Program-made: the position numbers and the translations under genes | Shown: one piece after another, positions 32,769 through 40,612 of the stretch | Layout of the letters: each line of letters opens with the position of its first letter | Position numbering within the stretch: the first letter of the stretch is position 1 | Assembly (NCBI RefSeq): GCF_003716325.1 | Contig: NZ_RDSR01000019.1 | Span: forward strand, 1 to 60,810 | Source: Cryobacterium tepidiphilum | GTDB taxonomy: Bacteria > Actinomycetota > Actinomycetes > Actinomycetales > Microbacteriaceae | Direction of reading: 5' to 3' | DNA length: 60,810 nt | The notes under the pieces: model-generated | Databases searched by the model: none | Told to the model about the DNA's origin: nothing | What the model saw: the letters and a program-made list of their open reading frames with translations, nothing else

Positions 32769-32825
32769 CGCTCCGCCCTTGCCATGGCCGAACGATATCC
32801 CAGCCGATTCAGCGGTGTGCTCGCG

Positions 32826-32843
32826 CCTGAGAGCGCTCTCAGG
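32826..32843. promoter_or_regulatory. Perfect 18-bp palindrome, operator copy 2
   Basis: CCTGAGAGCGCTCTCAGG, identical to the core of the site at 29221-29240. It stands upstream of the histidine kinase start. The core TGAGAGCGCTCTCA also resembles LacI-family operators. Confidence 0.7.
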
Positions 32844-32884
32844 TGGCCAGGTCGGCCCGGATCGGCAGCGGTCCGCCGTGCCGC

Positions 32885-33225
32885 TCAGCCAATGGACGCG
32901 GGCACCTCGTAGTCGGTTGCGGCTAGGTCCAGCTCATCCGGTCCCGAATCGGCGTCGACGATCGAGACGGCGCTCGGACGTCAGACTGCTGAACCTGGGC
33001 GATGCTCATAGCCACGTCCTTCGCCTCCGGTGCGCTGAAACGGGCGCGCCAGACCTGCGCATCCACGGCGAGGCGCACCACCGCTCCATCGCGTTCGGCG
33101 AGCGGCTCAACAGCTCCGAGGCGAGCCAGGATGCGGCCCATCACCGGATCGTTGGGTTCGACGAGCATAGACCGCGCCATTCGCGCCGTTCGTTCGTCGG
33201 TCGCCAGTTCACTCAAGCTCGGCAT
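32885..33225 (-). pseudogene. Truncated DprA-like (DNA-processing) gene remnant
   Basis: From ATG 33225 the protein reads MPSLSELATDERTARMARSM then NDPVMGRILARLGAVEPLAE and SAPEAKDVAMSIAQVQQ, the N-terminal helical region seen in actinobacterial DprA/Smf-like genes of mobile islands. The Rossmann part is missing. After QQSDV the frame shifts and ends VPASIG at 32885. The gene has therefore lost its DNA-binding core. Family assignment is from memory of similar N-termini and is uncertain. Confidence 0.45.
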
Positions 33226-33299
33226 CGTCGGTTCCTCTCGGCGTTCGTCACCGACGACGTGCGCCGACAGCCCTGGGGGATCAGCGGCGCGGAGGTGCG

Positions 33300-33701
33300 T
33301 TATGAACCGTCGCTGGCGTCGTCCATGATGAGCCCAGCCTCGACCAGCGCCGCTCGCACGGCCGTGCGGTGGACACCCATCCGGCGACCGATCGCCCGCA
33401 TCGAGACTCCCGCTCGCGCAAGGCGCACGGCCTCCGCTTTCTCATCAATGCCGAGCCCGGGCCGACGGCTCGGTACGTTGCGACGACGGAGGTGGGAGAA
33501 CACCGTGGCACGATGGATTCCGTACCGCTCCGCGAGGTGCTTGACGCCCATCCCGGCCAGGTAGTCGCCCACGAGAGCGTCCACCTCAGCAGCGGTCAGA
33601 AAAGTTTGAGCCGTCTCGACAGTCCTTACGACTGGCCCCCGATCGTCCCTCGGAGCGCTACTCAGGGGACGCCGCGAGACCTCGTACACACCACGATTCA
33701 T
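33300..33701 (-). CDS. Helix-turn-helix protein of the recombinase-HTH type
   Basis: 133 residues containing two HTH-like units: VKHLAERYGIHRATVFSHLRRR and VSMRAIGRRMGVHRTAVRAALVEAG, as in the C-terminal HTH of serine recombinases, but without a catalytic domain. Such orphan HTH proteins are frequent next to DprA-like genes in actinobacterial islands. There is no clear ribosome site; the ATG at 33701 is 73 nt from the divergent metallopeptidase start. It marks the right edge of the accessory block. Confidence 0.7.
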   Translation of the reverse strand: MNRGVYEVSRRPLSSAPRDDRGPVVRTVETAQTFLTAAEVDALVGDYLAGMGVKHLAERYGIHRATVFSHLRRRNVPSRRPGLGIDEKAEAVRLARAGVSMRAIGRRMGVHRTAVRAALVEAGLIMDDASDGS

Positions 33702-33774
33702 GCGGTTGACTAGGGTCTTCGTCTTCGGGGAGGAGTTGCCGAACGTGCTACCCAGGCACCCCAAGGAGAACTCC

Positions 33775-34125
33775 ATGATGCAGATGGCTGCCGAGGAGTT
33801 CGAACGCCTCGTCATCGACGAACTCGACCTGTTGCCCGACGACATGGTGGACGGCCTCGACAACGTCATCTTCGTGGTCGAGGATCGCCCGGAGGACGGC
33901 AGCCTCGACCTCCTCGGCGTGTACGACGGGGTGGCCCTGACGGAACGGGAGCAGTACGGCTTCGGGGAGATTCCCGACCGCATCGTGCTGTTCAGGGAGC
34001 CGCTGCTGGCGGCGTGCGCGTCGATCGAGCAGCTGCGCGACGAGATCCACATCACGCTCGTGCATGAGATCGCCCATTTCTATGGGATTAATGACGACAG
34101 GCTGCACGAACTCGGGTGGGCGTGA
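33775..34125 (+). CDS. Zincin-like metallopeptidase family protein
   Basis: 116 residues. The signature HEIAHFYGINDDRLHELGW near the C-terminus gives HExxHxxGxxxxxxHxxG, the zinc-binding form of the small DUF1025/MPN-like metallopeptidase family present in most actinobacteria. Substrate unknown. AAGGAG lies 6 nt before the ATG at 33775. It is followed closely by the PBP-like gene, whose start lies 22 nt downstream. Confidence 0.9.
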   Translation: MMQMAAEEFERLVIDELDLLPDDMVDGLDNVIFVVEDRPEDGSLDLLGVYDGVALTEREQYGFGEIPDRIVLFREPLLAACASIEQLRDEIHITLVHEIAHFYGINDDRLHELGWA

Positions 34126-34135
34126 GCTCGAGCGG

Positions 34136-34141
34136 TACCCT
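34136..34141 (+). promoter_or_regulatory. -10 element TACCCT of a leaderless promoter
   Basis: TACCCT is followed by 6 nt and the ATG at 34148. Confidence 0.5.
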
Positions 34142-34147
34142 GAGCAG

Positions 34148-35392
34148 ATGACAGCGCGGTTCGGACGTTCCCTCGGGATCGCCCTCGGCGCGCTCGTCAT
34201 CCTCGGCGCCGGCATCTACGGCCCGGCGACCCTGCTCGGACCCCTGCCCGCCGCCGAGCTCACTCTCCTCTCCCCCGCTCCTCCTCCGGCGAGCCCGGCG
34301 CCGCCGGTGCTTCCCGCCCACGGGGCGAGCGCACTGGTACGAGGCGCCGGAGACGAGCCGTTCGCGACCGCGGGCGTCGACGACGCGCTGCCGATGGCAT
34401 CCGCTGCGAAGCTGGTCGAAGCCCTCGTCGTGCTGCGAAGCAAGCCGCTCGAGCCCGGCGCCGAGGGCCCCGCCGTTGCGATGACGGCCGAGGACTACCA
34501 GTCCTACATCGACTACGCCAACAATGGAGCACGCACCGTCGCGGTGTTCCCCGGCGAGAACTGGACGGAGCGGGAGCTGCTGCAGGCCCTGGTCCTGGGT
34601 TCCAGCAACAACCACGCCGACACGATCGCCCGCTGGGCTTTCGGCTCGGTGGATGCCTACCTCGAGAAGGCGAACGCCTGGCTGGCGGCGAACGGCCTCA
34701 CCGGCACGCGCGTCGCCGACGCCACAGGCCTCGACGAGGACAGCGCCGGCACCGGCGCCGATCTCGCCCGCCTGGCCGTCCTGGCTTCGGCGCACCCGGT
34801 CATCTCGGAGATCCTGTCGCAGCCCGCCTCAGCGCTGGCAGACCGGCGCGGCGTGCAGAACACCACCGCCTACCTGCCCGAGCAGGGCATCACCGGCATC
34901 TCACGCAGTTACACGGATGCCGCGGGCGTCTGCTTTCTGTTCACGGCCACCGTCGACGCGGGTGGCGAACCGTTCTCGTTCGCGGGCGCGATCGTCGGCG
35001 AGCCCGACTACGACACCCTCACCGCCGACCTCACCGCGCTCATGAAGAGTGCCACGGCAGGTGTGCGGCAGCAGCCGATCCTCGCCGAGGGCACCGCATA
35101 CGCGCGGTATGACACCGCCTGGGACCAGTCGGCGCGAGCCGTGGTCAAGACAGCGAAGACGCGCCTGGCGTGGGTGGGCGGGGCCGTTCCGGCGCCCACC
35201 GTCAAGACCGACCCCGTGACGACCCGGCGAGCCGGAAGCACGGTGGGTCACGCCAGCGTAGACCTCGACGGCCGGTCGGTGTCGTCGCCGCTGGTGCTCG
35301 ATCGCAGCATCGGCGATCCGGGGCTCGGCTGGCGGCTGCTGCACCCCATCCCGATCCTCAGGGAGCTGATCGGCTCCCGCTCGAACGACTAG
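34148..35392 (+). CDS. D-alanyl-D-alanine carboxypeptidase-like protein with altered KTG motif
   Basis: 414 residues. An N-terminal membrane anchor (9-29) and a Pro-rich linker precede an S11 penicillin-binding-type domain. The SxxK motif is Ser85-Ala-Ala-Lys88 and the SxN motif Ser152-Ser-Asn154. Where the family has KTG in 'GIKTGxTxAAGxC', this protein has Ser252-Arg-Ser254 (GISRSYTDAAGVC). The third catalytic element is thus lost and activity is doubtful. Fold and extracellular location are still predicted. The stop shares CTAG with the convergent gene. Confidence 0.82.
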   Translation: MTARFGRSLGIALGALVILGAGIYGPATLLGPLPAAELTLLSPAPPPASPAPPVLPAHGASALVRGAGDEPFATAGVDDALPMASAAKLVEALVVLRSKPLEPGAEGPAVAMTAEDYQSYIDYANNGARTVAVFPGENWTERELLQALVLGSSNNHADTIARWAFGSVDAYLEKANAWLAANGLTGTRVADATGLDEDSAGTGADLARLAVLASAHPVISEILSQPASALADRRGVQNTTAYLPEQGITGISRSYTDAAGVCFLFTATVDAGGEPFSFAGAIVGEPDYDTLTADLTALMKSATAGVRQQPILAEGTAYARYDTAWDQSARAVVKTAKTRLAWVGGAVPAPTVKTDPVTTRRAGSTVGHASVDLDGRSVSSPLVLDRSIGDPGLGWRLLHPIPILRELIGSRSND

Positions 35393-35658
35393 ACGGCGTC
35401 GAGCTTCTGGTCGTCGTCCGACACCGACGGGTCGCTCTCGGGGGCGTTGAACGTGTACCGCGCGTGCAGCTCACCCTGCACGTCACGCGTGTCCACCTCG
35501 TAGTACCAGAACATCGATTCCAGGCCGTCGACGAGCGCCATCATCGTGATCTCCGGCTCCTGCTTGCCGTCGACCAGCGCGCGCTTCTCCGTGTCGCCCT
35601 CGAGGGGGCCGTCGATGAACTCGGCGATGTACTCTGCGTGATGTGCCTCAGGACTCAT
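35389..35658 (-). CDS. Small hypothetical protein
   Basis: 89 residues, acidic, no membrane segment. It begins MSPEAHHAEYIAEFIDGPLE and has the strands RALVDGKQEPEITMMALVDG and WYYEVDTRDVQGELHARYTF, which suggest a small beta domain. No family is recognised. TAGCGT ends 6 nt before the ATG. Stop codon overlaps that of the PBP-like gene. Confidence 0.7.
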   Translation of the reverse strand: MSPEAHHAEYIAEFIDGPLEGDTEKRALVDGKQEPEITMMALVDGLESMFWYYEVDTRDVQGELHARYTFNAPESDPSVSDDDQKLDAV

Positions 35659-35664
35659 GGCTCC

Positions 35665-35670
35665 ACGCTA
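35665..35670 (-). promoter_or_regulatory. -10 element TAGCGT of a leaderless promoter
   Basis: On the minus strand TAGCGT is followed by 6 nt (GGAGCC) and the ATG at 35658. It overlaps the stop codon of the kinase-like gene (35668-35670). Confidence 0.5.
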
Positions 35671-36198
35671 GCCCCGAAACTCGGTGCGCAGGTGGATCGT
35701 TGCCTGCCGTTCAGGGGACTCCCGGTCACACCACGCGTCCCAATCGCGCTGCCACAGGTCCCAGTGGGAGGCGAAGACCGCGCCGTCGCGGGCGAGCGCG
35801 CGCTCCTTGCGGAGGGCGTCATCCGCCCCGAGCCAGACGCGCACGTCCGACAGGGCGACATTGGCGCGACGCAGTGTGCCGCAGCCCTCGACGATGACGG
35901 ATCGGCCCGGGGCAACCTCGTGCCACTCGGCCGCGCGGCCCGCGTCCCAGTCGTACCGCTGCCAGCGCCCGGTCCTGCCGTGGCTGAGCGGCTCGAGCAG
36001 GTCGGCGGTGACCTGCTCGGCGGCGGGCGTGAGCCCGTGCCAGCCGGGATAGATGTCGTCCATCCGCACGAGCGTCGGCACGTCTTCGCCCGGCCAGCGA
36101 GCGACGAGGGTGTCGGCGAGAGTGCTCTTGCCCGCGCCGCTGGGACCATCGATGAGAACGACCAACGGATGCCCGTCGCGGCCCGGCGCATCCGTCAC
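35668..36198 (-). CDS. P-loop kinase, uridine kinase-like
   Basis: 176 residues. Walker A GPSGAGKST near residue 18 and the segment LVRMDDIYPGWHGL are typical of uridine kinase/phosphoribulokinase-like small nucleoside kinases found in actinobacteria. WQRYDWDAGRAAEWHEV and IVEGCGTL follow the family pattern. The substrate is unclear. Start taken as the GTG at 36198, 28 nt after the ECF T-component stop; the position is not fixed by a ribosome site. It is last in the ECF transporter unit. Confidence 0.8.
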   Translation of the reverse strand: MTDAPGRDGHPLVVLIDGPSGAGKSTLADTLVARWPGEDVPTLVRMDDIYPGWHGLTPAAEQVTADLLEPLSHGRTGRWQRYDWDAGRAAEWHEVAPGRSVIVEGCGTLRRANVALSDVRVWLGADDALRKERALARDGAVFASHWDLWQRDWDAWCDRESPERQATIHLRTEFRG

Positions 36199-36226
36199 GG
36201 CAGCCAGCGCCGCTGTCGCCGACCGG

Positions 36227-37018
36227 TCAGCCGAGCACAAAGTTCCAGCTCCCGGTGAGCACCGACACGGTCGTGGCGAGGACCGCAACGAGCACACCGG
36301 CGGCCACGAGCGCCCACTCGCGCGCCCCGAACGCGGACGGCCGGGCCCAGGTGCGCTCCCCCGGTGCCCCGAACCCGCGCGCTTCCATTGCGGTGGCGAG
36401 CTTGCTGCCACGGCGGATGGAGAGCACGAGCAGGGCGAAGGCCTGGCCGGCGAACCGGCGCAGGCGGGAACCGTCAGCCACGCCCCGGGCCCGGCGTGCC
36501 AGCTCCAGGGCACGCCAGTCTTCGAGGAACAACCCGACCAGCCGAAGGCCCGCGAGCCCGCCGAGCACGAACCGGGCCGGAAGTCGCAGGACCTGGCCCA
36601 GGCCATCGGCCAGGTCGGTGGGATCGACGGTGATGAAGAGCACCACAGCGGGAAGGCCGATCGCGAGGATGCGAAGCGCGGTGGCGACGGCGAGGGCGAT
36701 CGACCCGTCGGTGACGTGGATGAGCCCGAATGCCCAGTACTCCTGCCCGGAGGCCTGGCCGTACAGCAGCGTCGTGACTCCCGCGGCGGGGGCCGCCAGC
36801 CAGATCGGGACGGTGCGGAGCACCAAGGTGCGCAGGGAGACGCCGGCGAAGAGGAACAGCACGGATTCGCACGCCAGCGCGACCGCCGCGGAGACCCAGT
36901 CGATGCTGAGCACGAGCACCCCCGCGAGGAGGAGCGACGCGGCGAGCTTGGCTACCGGATTCACGCGCCGCATGCCGGCGGCGCGGCCGGGAGCGACGGC
37001 AGGCGCGAGCAGGGTCAT
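36227..37018 (-). CDS. ECF transporter T component (transmembrane)
   Basis: 263 residues with five or more membrane helices. The coupling helices carry the two Ala-Arg-Gly-type motifs, LARRARGVAD and AMEARGFGAPG, which contact the ATPases. CbiQ/EcfT family. Its ATG overlaps the stop of the ATPase gene (ATGA). Together with the fused ATPase and the YkoE-like S component it forms a full vitamin-uptake transporter. Confidence 0.92.
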   Translation of the reverse strand: MTLLAPAVAPGRAAGMRRVNPVAKLAASLLLAGVLVLSIDWVSAAVALACESVLFLFAGVSLRTLVLRTVPIWLAAPAAGVTTLLYGQASGQEYWAFGLIHVTDGSIALAVATALRILAIGLPAVVLFITVDPTDLADGLGQVLRLPARFVLGGLAGLRLVGLFLEDWRALELARRARGVADGSRLRRFAGQAFALLVLSIRRGSKLATAMEARGFGAPGERTWARPSAFGAREWALVAAGVLVAVLATTVSVLTGSWNFVLG

Positions 37019-38517
37019 CGCTGCACGCGCAATCCCGTGCCGTGGTCCTGATCCTGGTGCATGCCGCGCAGGGCATACTCCCGGTCAGCGAGCGCGCCGA
37101 CGAAGTCCGCGTCGTGGGAGACCGCGACGATCCCGGTCCCGTTCGCGGCGAGTTCGGAAAGCAGCGCGACAATCTCCTGCCAGGTTCCGAAGTCCTGGCC
37201 GAAGGTGGGCTCGTCGAGGAGGAGCAGCGGCGGCCGGGCGGCAAGCACGGTGGCCACCGACAACCGCCGCTTCTCGCCACCGGAGAGCGTGAAGGGATTC
37301 GCCGCGGCGAGCGTGTCGAGGCGCAGCCGGGCGAGCAGGGCGTCGACGCGCTCGCTCACCTCTGCAGCAGCCAGGCCGAGGGCCCGCGGCCCGACGGCCA
37401 GTTCTTCCCGCACAGTGCCGGTGAGAAATTGGTGCTCCGGGTCCTGGAAGACGGTGCCGATCCGGCCGAGCAGCTGCTTCGAGGTCCAGCGGATGGGCTG
37501 GGGGCTGGCCCCCTGCGCGAGCGCCGGTTCCGCGCGCACGACACCGGCCAGCGGCGGCAGCAGCCCGCCGAGGGTGAGGGCGAGGGTCGACTTGCCCGCC
37601 CCGTTCGGGCCGGTGACCGCGAGCACCTCCCCGGCGTCGACGGTGACGTCGACTCCGGACTGCGCAGGCGCCGAGCGCGACCGGCCGACCGTGAGGGCCT
37701 CGGCCCTCAGCAGGGCGGGCCCACCGGCATCCGCTGTGCGAGCCGGCAGCCGGGGTGCGGCCCCCGGCACCCAGACGCCCTGCCCGGCGAGGAAGGCGCC
37801 GTGCGTCGAGAGGACGTCGTCGGGGCGGCCGTCGGCGAGCACGCCTCCCCCCGGCGCAAGAACGACGACGCGGTCGACGAGGTCCTGCCACACCGCCACG
37901 CGGTGCTCGATCACGACGAACGTGGCGCCGGTCTCGTCGAGCACGCGGGCAACGGATGCGCGCACCTCGCGCACGCCGTCGGGGTCGAGGTTGGCGGTCG
38001 GCTCATCGAGAAGCAGCAACCCGGGCTGCATGGCGAGCACGCCGGCCAGCGCGAGGCGCTGCTTCTGGCCGCCGGAGAGCGCCGACGTGGGATGCGAGAG
38101 CGGCACGTCGAGGCCGACCATGGCGAGGGCGTGGGTCACCCGCGGCCAGATGAGCTCCCGCGGAACGCCGAGGTTCTCGCACCCGAAGGCCACGTCGTCG
38201 CCCACGCGGGCGAGGATGACCTGTGAGTCCGGGTCCTGGAGCACGAGCCCCGCCGCGCCATGACGCCCACGCGCGTCGACGCCGTCGACGAGGAGCGTTC
38301 CGGTCTCCTCGCCCTCCTCCGCACCGCCCTGCACGCCGGCGAGGGCCTGCAGCACGGTGGACTTGCCGGCGCCGGACGCGCCGAGCAGCAGCACACGCTC
38401 CCCGGGCTCGAGGCGCAGGTCGAGGTCGCTCACCGCCCACGCGCGGCGACCGGCGTACCGCCACCCCCAGCCGTGGGCGTCGACCGACGCCGGGGCCCCC
38501 GGCGTGCGCGCGAGCAC
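37015..38517 (-). CDS. ECF transporter ATP-binding protein, two cassettes fused
   Basis: 500 residues containing both energy-coupling ATPases in one chain. Cassette 1: LLLGASGAGKSTVLQ, LSGGQKQRLALAG, LLLLDEPTANLD. Cassette 2: VTGPNGAGKSTLALTLGGLL, LSGGEKRRLSVA, LLLLDEPTFGQD. Other organisms use two separate EcfA proteins. The GTG at 38517 starts 2 nt after the S-component stop, so translation is coupled. Confidence 0.92.
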   Translation of the reverse strand: MLARTPGAPASVDAHGWGWRYAGRRAWAVSDLDLRLEPGERVLLLGASGAGKSTVLQALAGVQGGAEEGEETGTLLVDGVDARGRHGAAGLVLQDPDSQVILARVGDDVAFGCENLGVPRELIWPRVTHALAMVGLDVPLSHPTSALSGGQKQRLALAGVLAMQPGLLLLDEPTANLDPDGVREVRASVARVLDETGATFVVIEHRVAVWQDLVDRVVVLAPGGGVLADGRPDDVLSTHGAFLAGQGVWVPGAAPRLPARTADAGGPALLRAEALTVGRSRSAPAQSGVDVTVDAGEVLAVTGPNGAGKSTLALTLGGLLPPLAGVVRAEPALAQGASPQPIRWTSKQLLGRIGTVFQDPEHQFLTGTVREELAVGPRALGLAAAEVSERVDALLARLRLDTLAAANPFTLSGGEKRRLSVATVLAARPPLLLLDEPTFGQDFGTWQEIVALLSELAANGTGIVAVSHDADFVGALADREYALRGMHQDQDHGTGLRVQR

Positions 38518-38519
38518 CG

Positions 38520-39146
38520 TCAGACCCGGGCGGTCGTCTCGCGGCCGGCCGCGAACCGGCTGAGCGCCCCGGTGCGCGCCAGCCCGCGCACCGCGAACCA
38601 CGACAGCAGTCCGGCCAGCACGATGCCGGAGAGGATCGACGACACCGTGTAGATGCTCACGAAGGCGACGCCGGAGCCCGGGTACCAGAGGATGAGGTCA
38701 TTGACCGCGAGGGCGAGGCCGGCGGCGGCCCCGGCGAGAAGGGCGACGCCCAGCCCGAACGCCCGGTAGAGGAACAGCGCGAAGATGATCTCCGCGCCGA
38801 GGCCCTGCACCAGGCCGGAGACCAGGGTGAGGGCCGCCCACTCGTTGCCGATGAGGGTCGACACGACCGCGGCGAGCAACTCCGTGTACAGGGCGGCGCC
38901 GGGCTTCCGGATGACGAGGCCGCCGAGCACACCGGCGAACAGCCAGCCACCGCCGAGGAGGGCCTGCAGCCCGGGCATGACCGGGGAGAGCAGGGCGGAG
39001 AGCGGGTTGTACGCCTGGTTCCAGACGACGAAGACCAGGCCGCTCGCGACGCCGATGACGCTGGCGATGACGATGTCGACGACCCGCCAGCGGACGGAGC
39101 GTTTCGTCCGTGCGGCAGTCTGGTGGGTGGTGAGTGATGCGTGCAC
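38520..39146 (-). CDS. ykoE: ECF transporter S component, YkoE-like (thiamine precursor)
   Basis: 208 residues, six helices. The start WRVVDIVIASVIGVASGLVF and the region PGLQALLGGGWLFAGVLGGLVIRKPGAALYTE match the YkoE family, substrate-binding units for hydroxymethylpyrimidine/thiamine. A TPP riboswitch precedes it, which supports the vitamin assignment. The GTG at 39146 is preferred because GGAAAGGG lies upstream; another GTG 11 codons earlier is possible. Confidence 0.9.
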   Translation of the reverse strand: MHASLTTHQTAARTKRSVRWRVVDIVIASVIGVASGLVFVVWNQAYNPLSALLSPVMPGLQALLGGGWLFAGVLGGLVIRKPGAALYTELLAAVVSTLIGNEWAALTLVSGLVQGLGAEIIFALFLYRAFGLGVALLAGAAAGLALAVNDLILWYPGSGVAFVSIYTVSSILSGIVLAGLLSWFAVRGLARTGALSRFAAGRETTARV

Positions 39147-39193
39147 TGTCGTGCCCTTTCCGTTGTGAAATGAGGGCACGGGTACGAGATGAT

Positions 39194-39284
39194 CGGCCTC
39201 CCTGCGCTGGCATGATCCAGATCAGGTTCGACGGTCGAAGGTTGAGAACCTTCCTCTCAGCCCGGCTCACCGGACTCCCGTGTT
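39194..39284 (-). ncRNA. TPP riboswitch (THI element)
   Basis: On the minus strand: ACGGGAGT at the 5' end, GGGCTGAGAGG in the middle, then CCTGATCTGGATCATGCCAG and GCGCAGGGAG at the 3' end, all invariant blocks of the thiamine pyrophosphate aptamer. It lies about 50 nt before the YkoE-like gene. TATACT (39294-39299) just upstream is a good -10. Thiamine pyrophosphate should turn the transporter unit off. Confidence 0.95.
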
Positions 39285-39293
39285 TCAGCTCTT

Positions 39294-39299
39294 AGTATA
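39294..39299 (-). promoter_or_regulatory. -10 element TATACT of the riboswitch transcript
   Basis: Read on the minus strand, TATACT precedes the riboswitch 5' end by about 10 nt. No good -35 is visible. Confidence 0.5.
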
Positions 39300-39336
39300 C
39301 CGCCGCTGCCGGCGTTCAGGCCGGGACCCCTGCGGG

Positions 39337-40587
39337 TCAGGGCGGCGACGCTCCCGGACGCCGCCGGTCGATCGCGCCGGGCGTCATGAGCGATGCCGGC
39401 TGCACAATGCCCATGCCGAAGCGGGCGGTGACGGAGTCGACCGCGCGTTCCGCCTCACGCCAGTCGTCGTCGGGGTCCCACAGCGCCAGGCCCAGTCCGC
39501 CGCCGTCGCCCAGCTGCTCCATCCGCACCCCGATGAGCCGCACCCGCGGCCGCGAGGCGGCCAGCGGCTCGAAGATCGCCATCGCCTCGTCGTAGATCCG
39601 GCGGCTCACATCCGTCGGCTCGGCGAGCGTGCGCGATCGCGTGACGGTGGTGAAATCGCCGTACCGGAGCTTGAGCACGACGGTGCGGCCCGTGACGCCC
39701 GCCCGGCGAAGCCTGGCCCCGACCTGCTCCGACAGCCGCAGGATCTCGCGGCCCAGCCGCGCGGCATCCGTCACATCGTGCTCGAACGTCATCTCGTGGC
39801 CGACGCTCTTCTCCTCGCGGTGCAGCGTCACCTCGCGTGGGTCGCGGCCCCAGGCAAGCTCGTACAGTTTGCTGCCGGAGGCGTCGCCGAGCGTCTTCTG
39901 CAGCACCGGCAACGGGGTGTTCGCGATGTCGCCGATCAACCGCAGGCCGAGCCGGGTGAGTGCCTGCTCGGTGGCCTGGCCGACGCCCCAGAGCGCCGAA
40001 ACGGGCAACGGATGCAGGAAGGCAACAGTGTCCGCCGCCGGCACGACCAGGAGTCCGTTCGGTTTCGCCCGCCCGGAGGCGAGCTTGGCGACGAACTTGC
40101 TGGCTGCAGCCCCTACCGAGCAGGTGAGCCCGGTCTCCGCCTCCACCCGCCGGCGGATCAGCGCGCCGATCTCGGCGGGCGACCCGTGGATGCGGCGTGC
40201 GCCGGCGACGTCGAGGAACGCCTCGTCGATGCTGACCGGTTCGACCAGTGGCGTGACGTCCTCGAAGATCGCCATCACCCGCTTCGAGTACTCGCGGTAG
40301 CGGCTGCCGTGCGGCTCCAGCACCACCGCCTGCGGGCATCGGCGGAGCGCGACCGACATGGGCATGGCCGAATTCACGCCGTAGCGACGCGCCACGTAGT
40401 TGGCGGCGGTCACGACCGATCGGCCCGCCCGGTGGCCGACGATGACGGGTTTGTCGGCGAGCTCCGGGTGATCGAGCAGTTCCACGGAGGCGAAGAACGC
40501 GTCCATGTCGACGTGCAGGATGGTCGCCGCGCTGTCGTCGACAGTTGCGGTGGTGACCTGCCGGCCGCTGCCGTCCTGCTTGCTCAC
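39337..40587 (-). CDS. dinB: DNA polymerase IV (Y family)
   Basis: 416 residues. Catalytic motifs HVDMDAFFASVE (24-35) and VEPVSIDEAFLD (near 115-126) are intact, followed by the helix-hairpin-helix thumb (LWGVGQATEQALTRLG) and the little-finger domain. Translesion synthesis enzyme without proofreading. GTG start; no clear ribosome site, 25 nt after the glycosylase gene. The tail after residue 370 is Pro/Arg-rich and lacks an obvious beta-clamp motif at the very end. Confidence 0.94.
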   Translation of the reverse strand: MSKQDGSGRQVTTATVDDSAATILHVDMDAFFASVELLDHPELADKPVIVGHRAGRSVVTAANYVARRYGVNSAMPMSVALRRCPQAVVLEPHGSRYREYSKRVMAIFEDVTPLVEPVSIDEAFLDVAGARRIHGSPAEIGALIRRRVEAETGLTCSVGAAASKFVAKLASGRAKPNGLLVVPAADTVAFLHPLPVSALWGVGQATEQALTRLGLRLIGDIANTPLPVLQKTLGDASGSKLYELAWGRDPREVTLHREEKSVGHEMTFEHDVTDAARLGREILRLSEQVGARLRRAGVTGRTVVLKLRYGDFTTVTRSRTLAEPTDVSRRIYDEAMAIFEPLAASRPRVRLIGVRMEQLGDGGGLGLALWDPDDDWREAERAVDSVTARFGMGIVQPASLMTPGAIDRRRPGASPP

Positions 40588-40612
40588 GGTCGGCGCCTCG
40601 CCGTTCCGGGTG

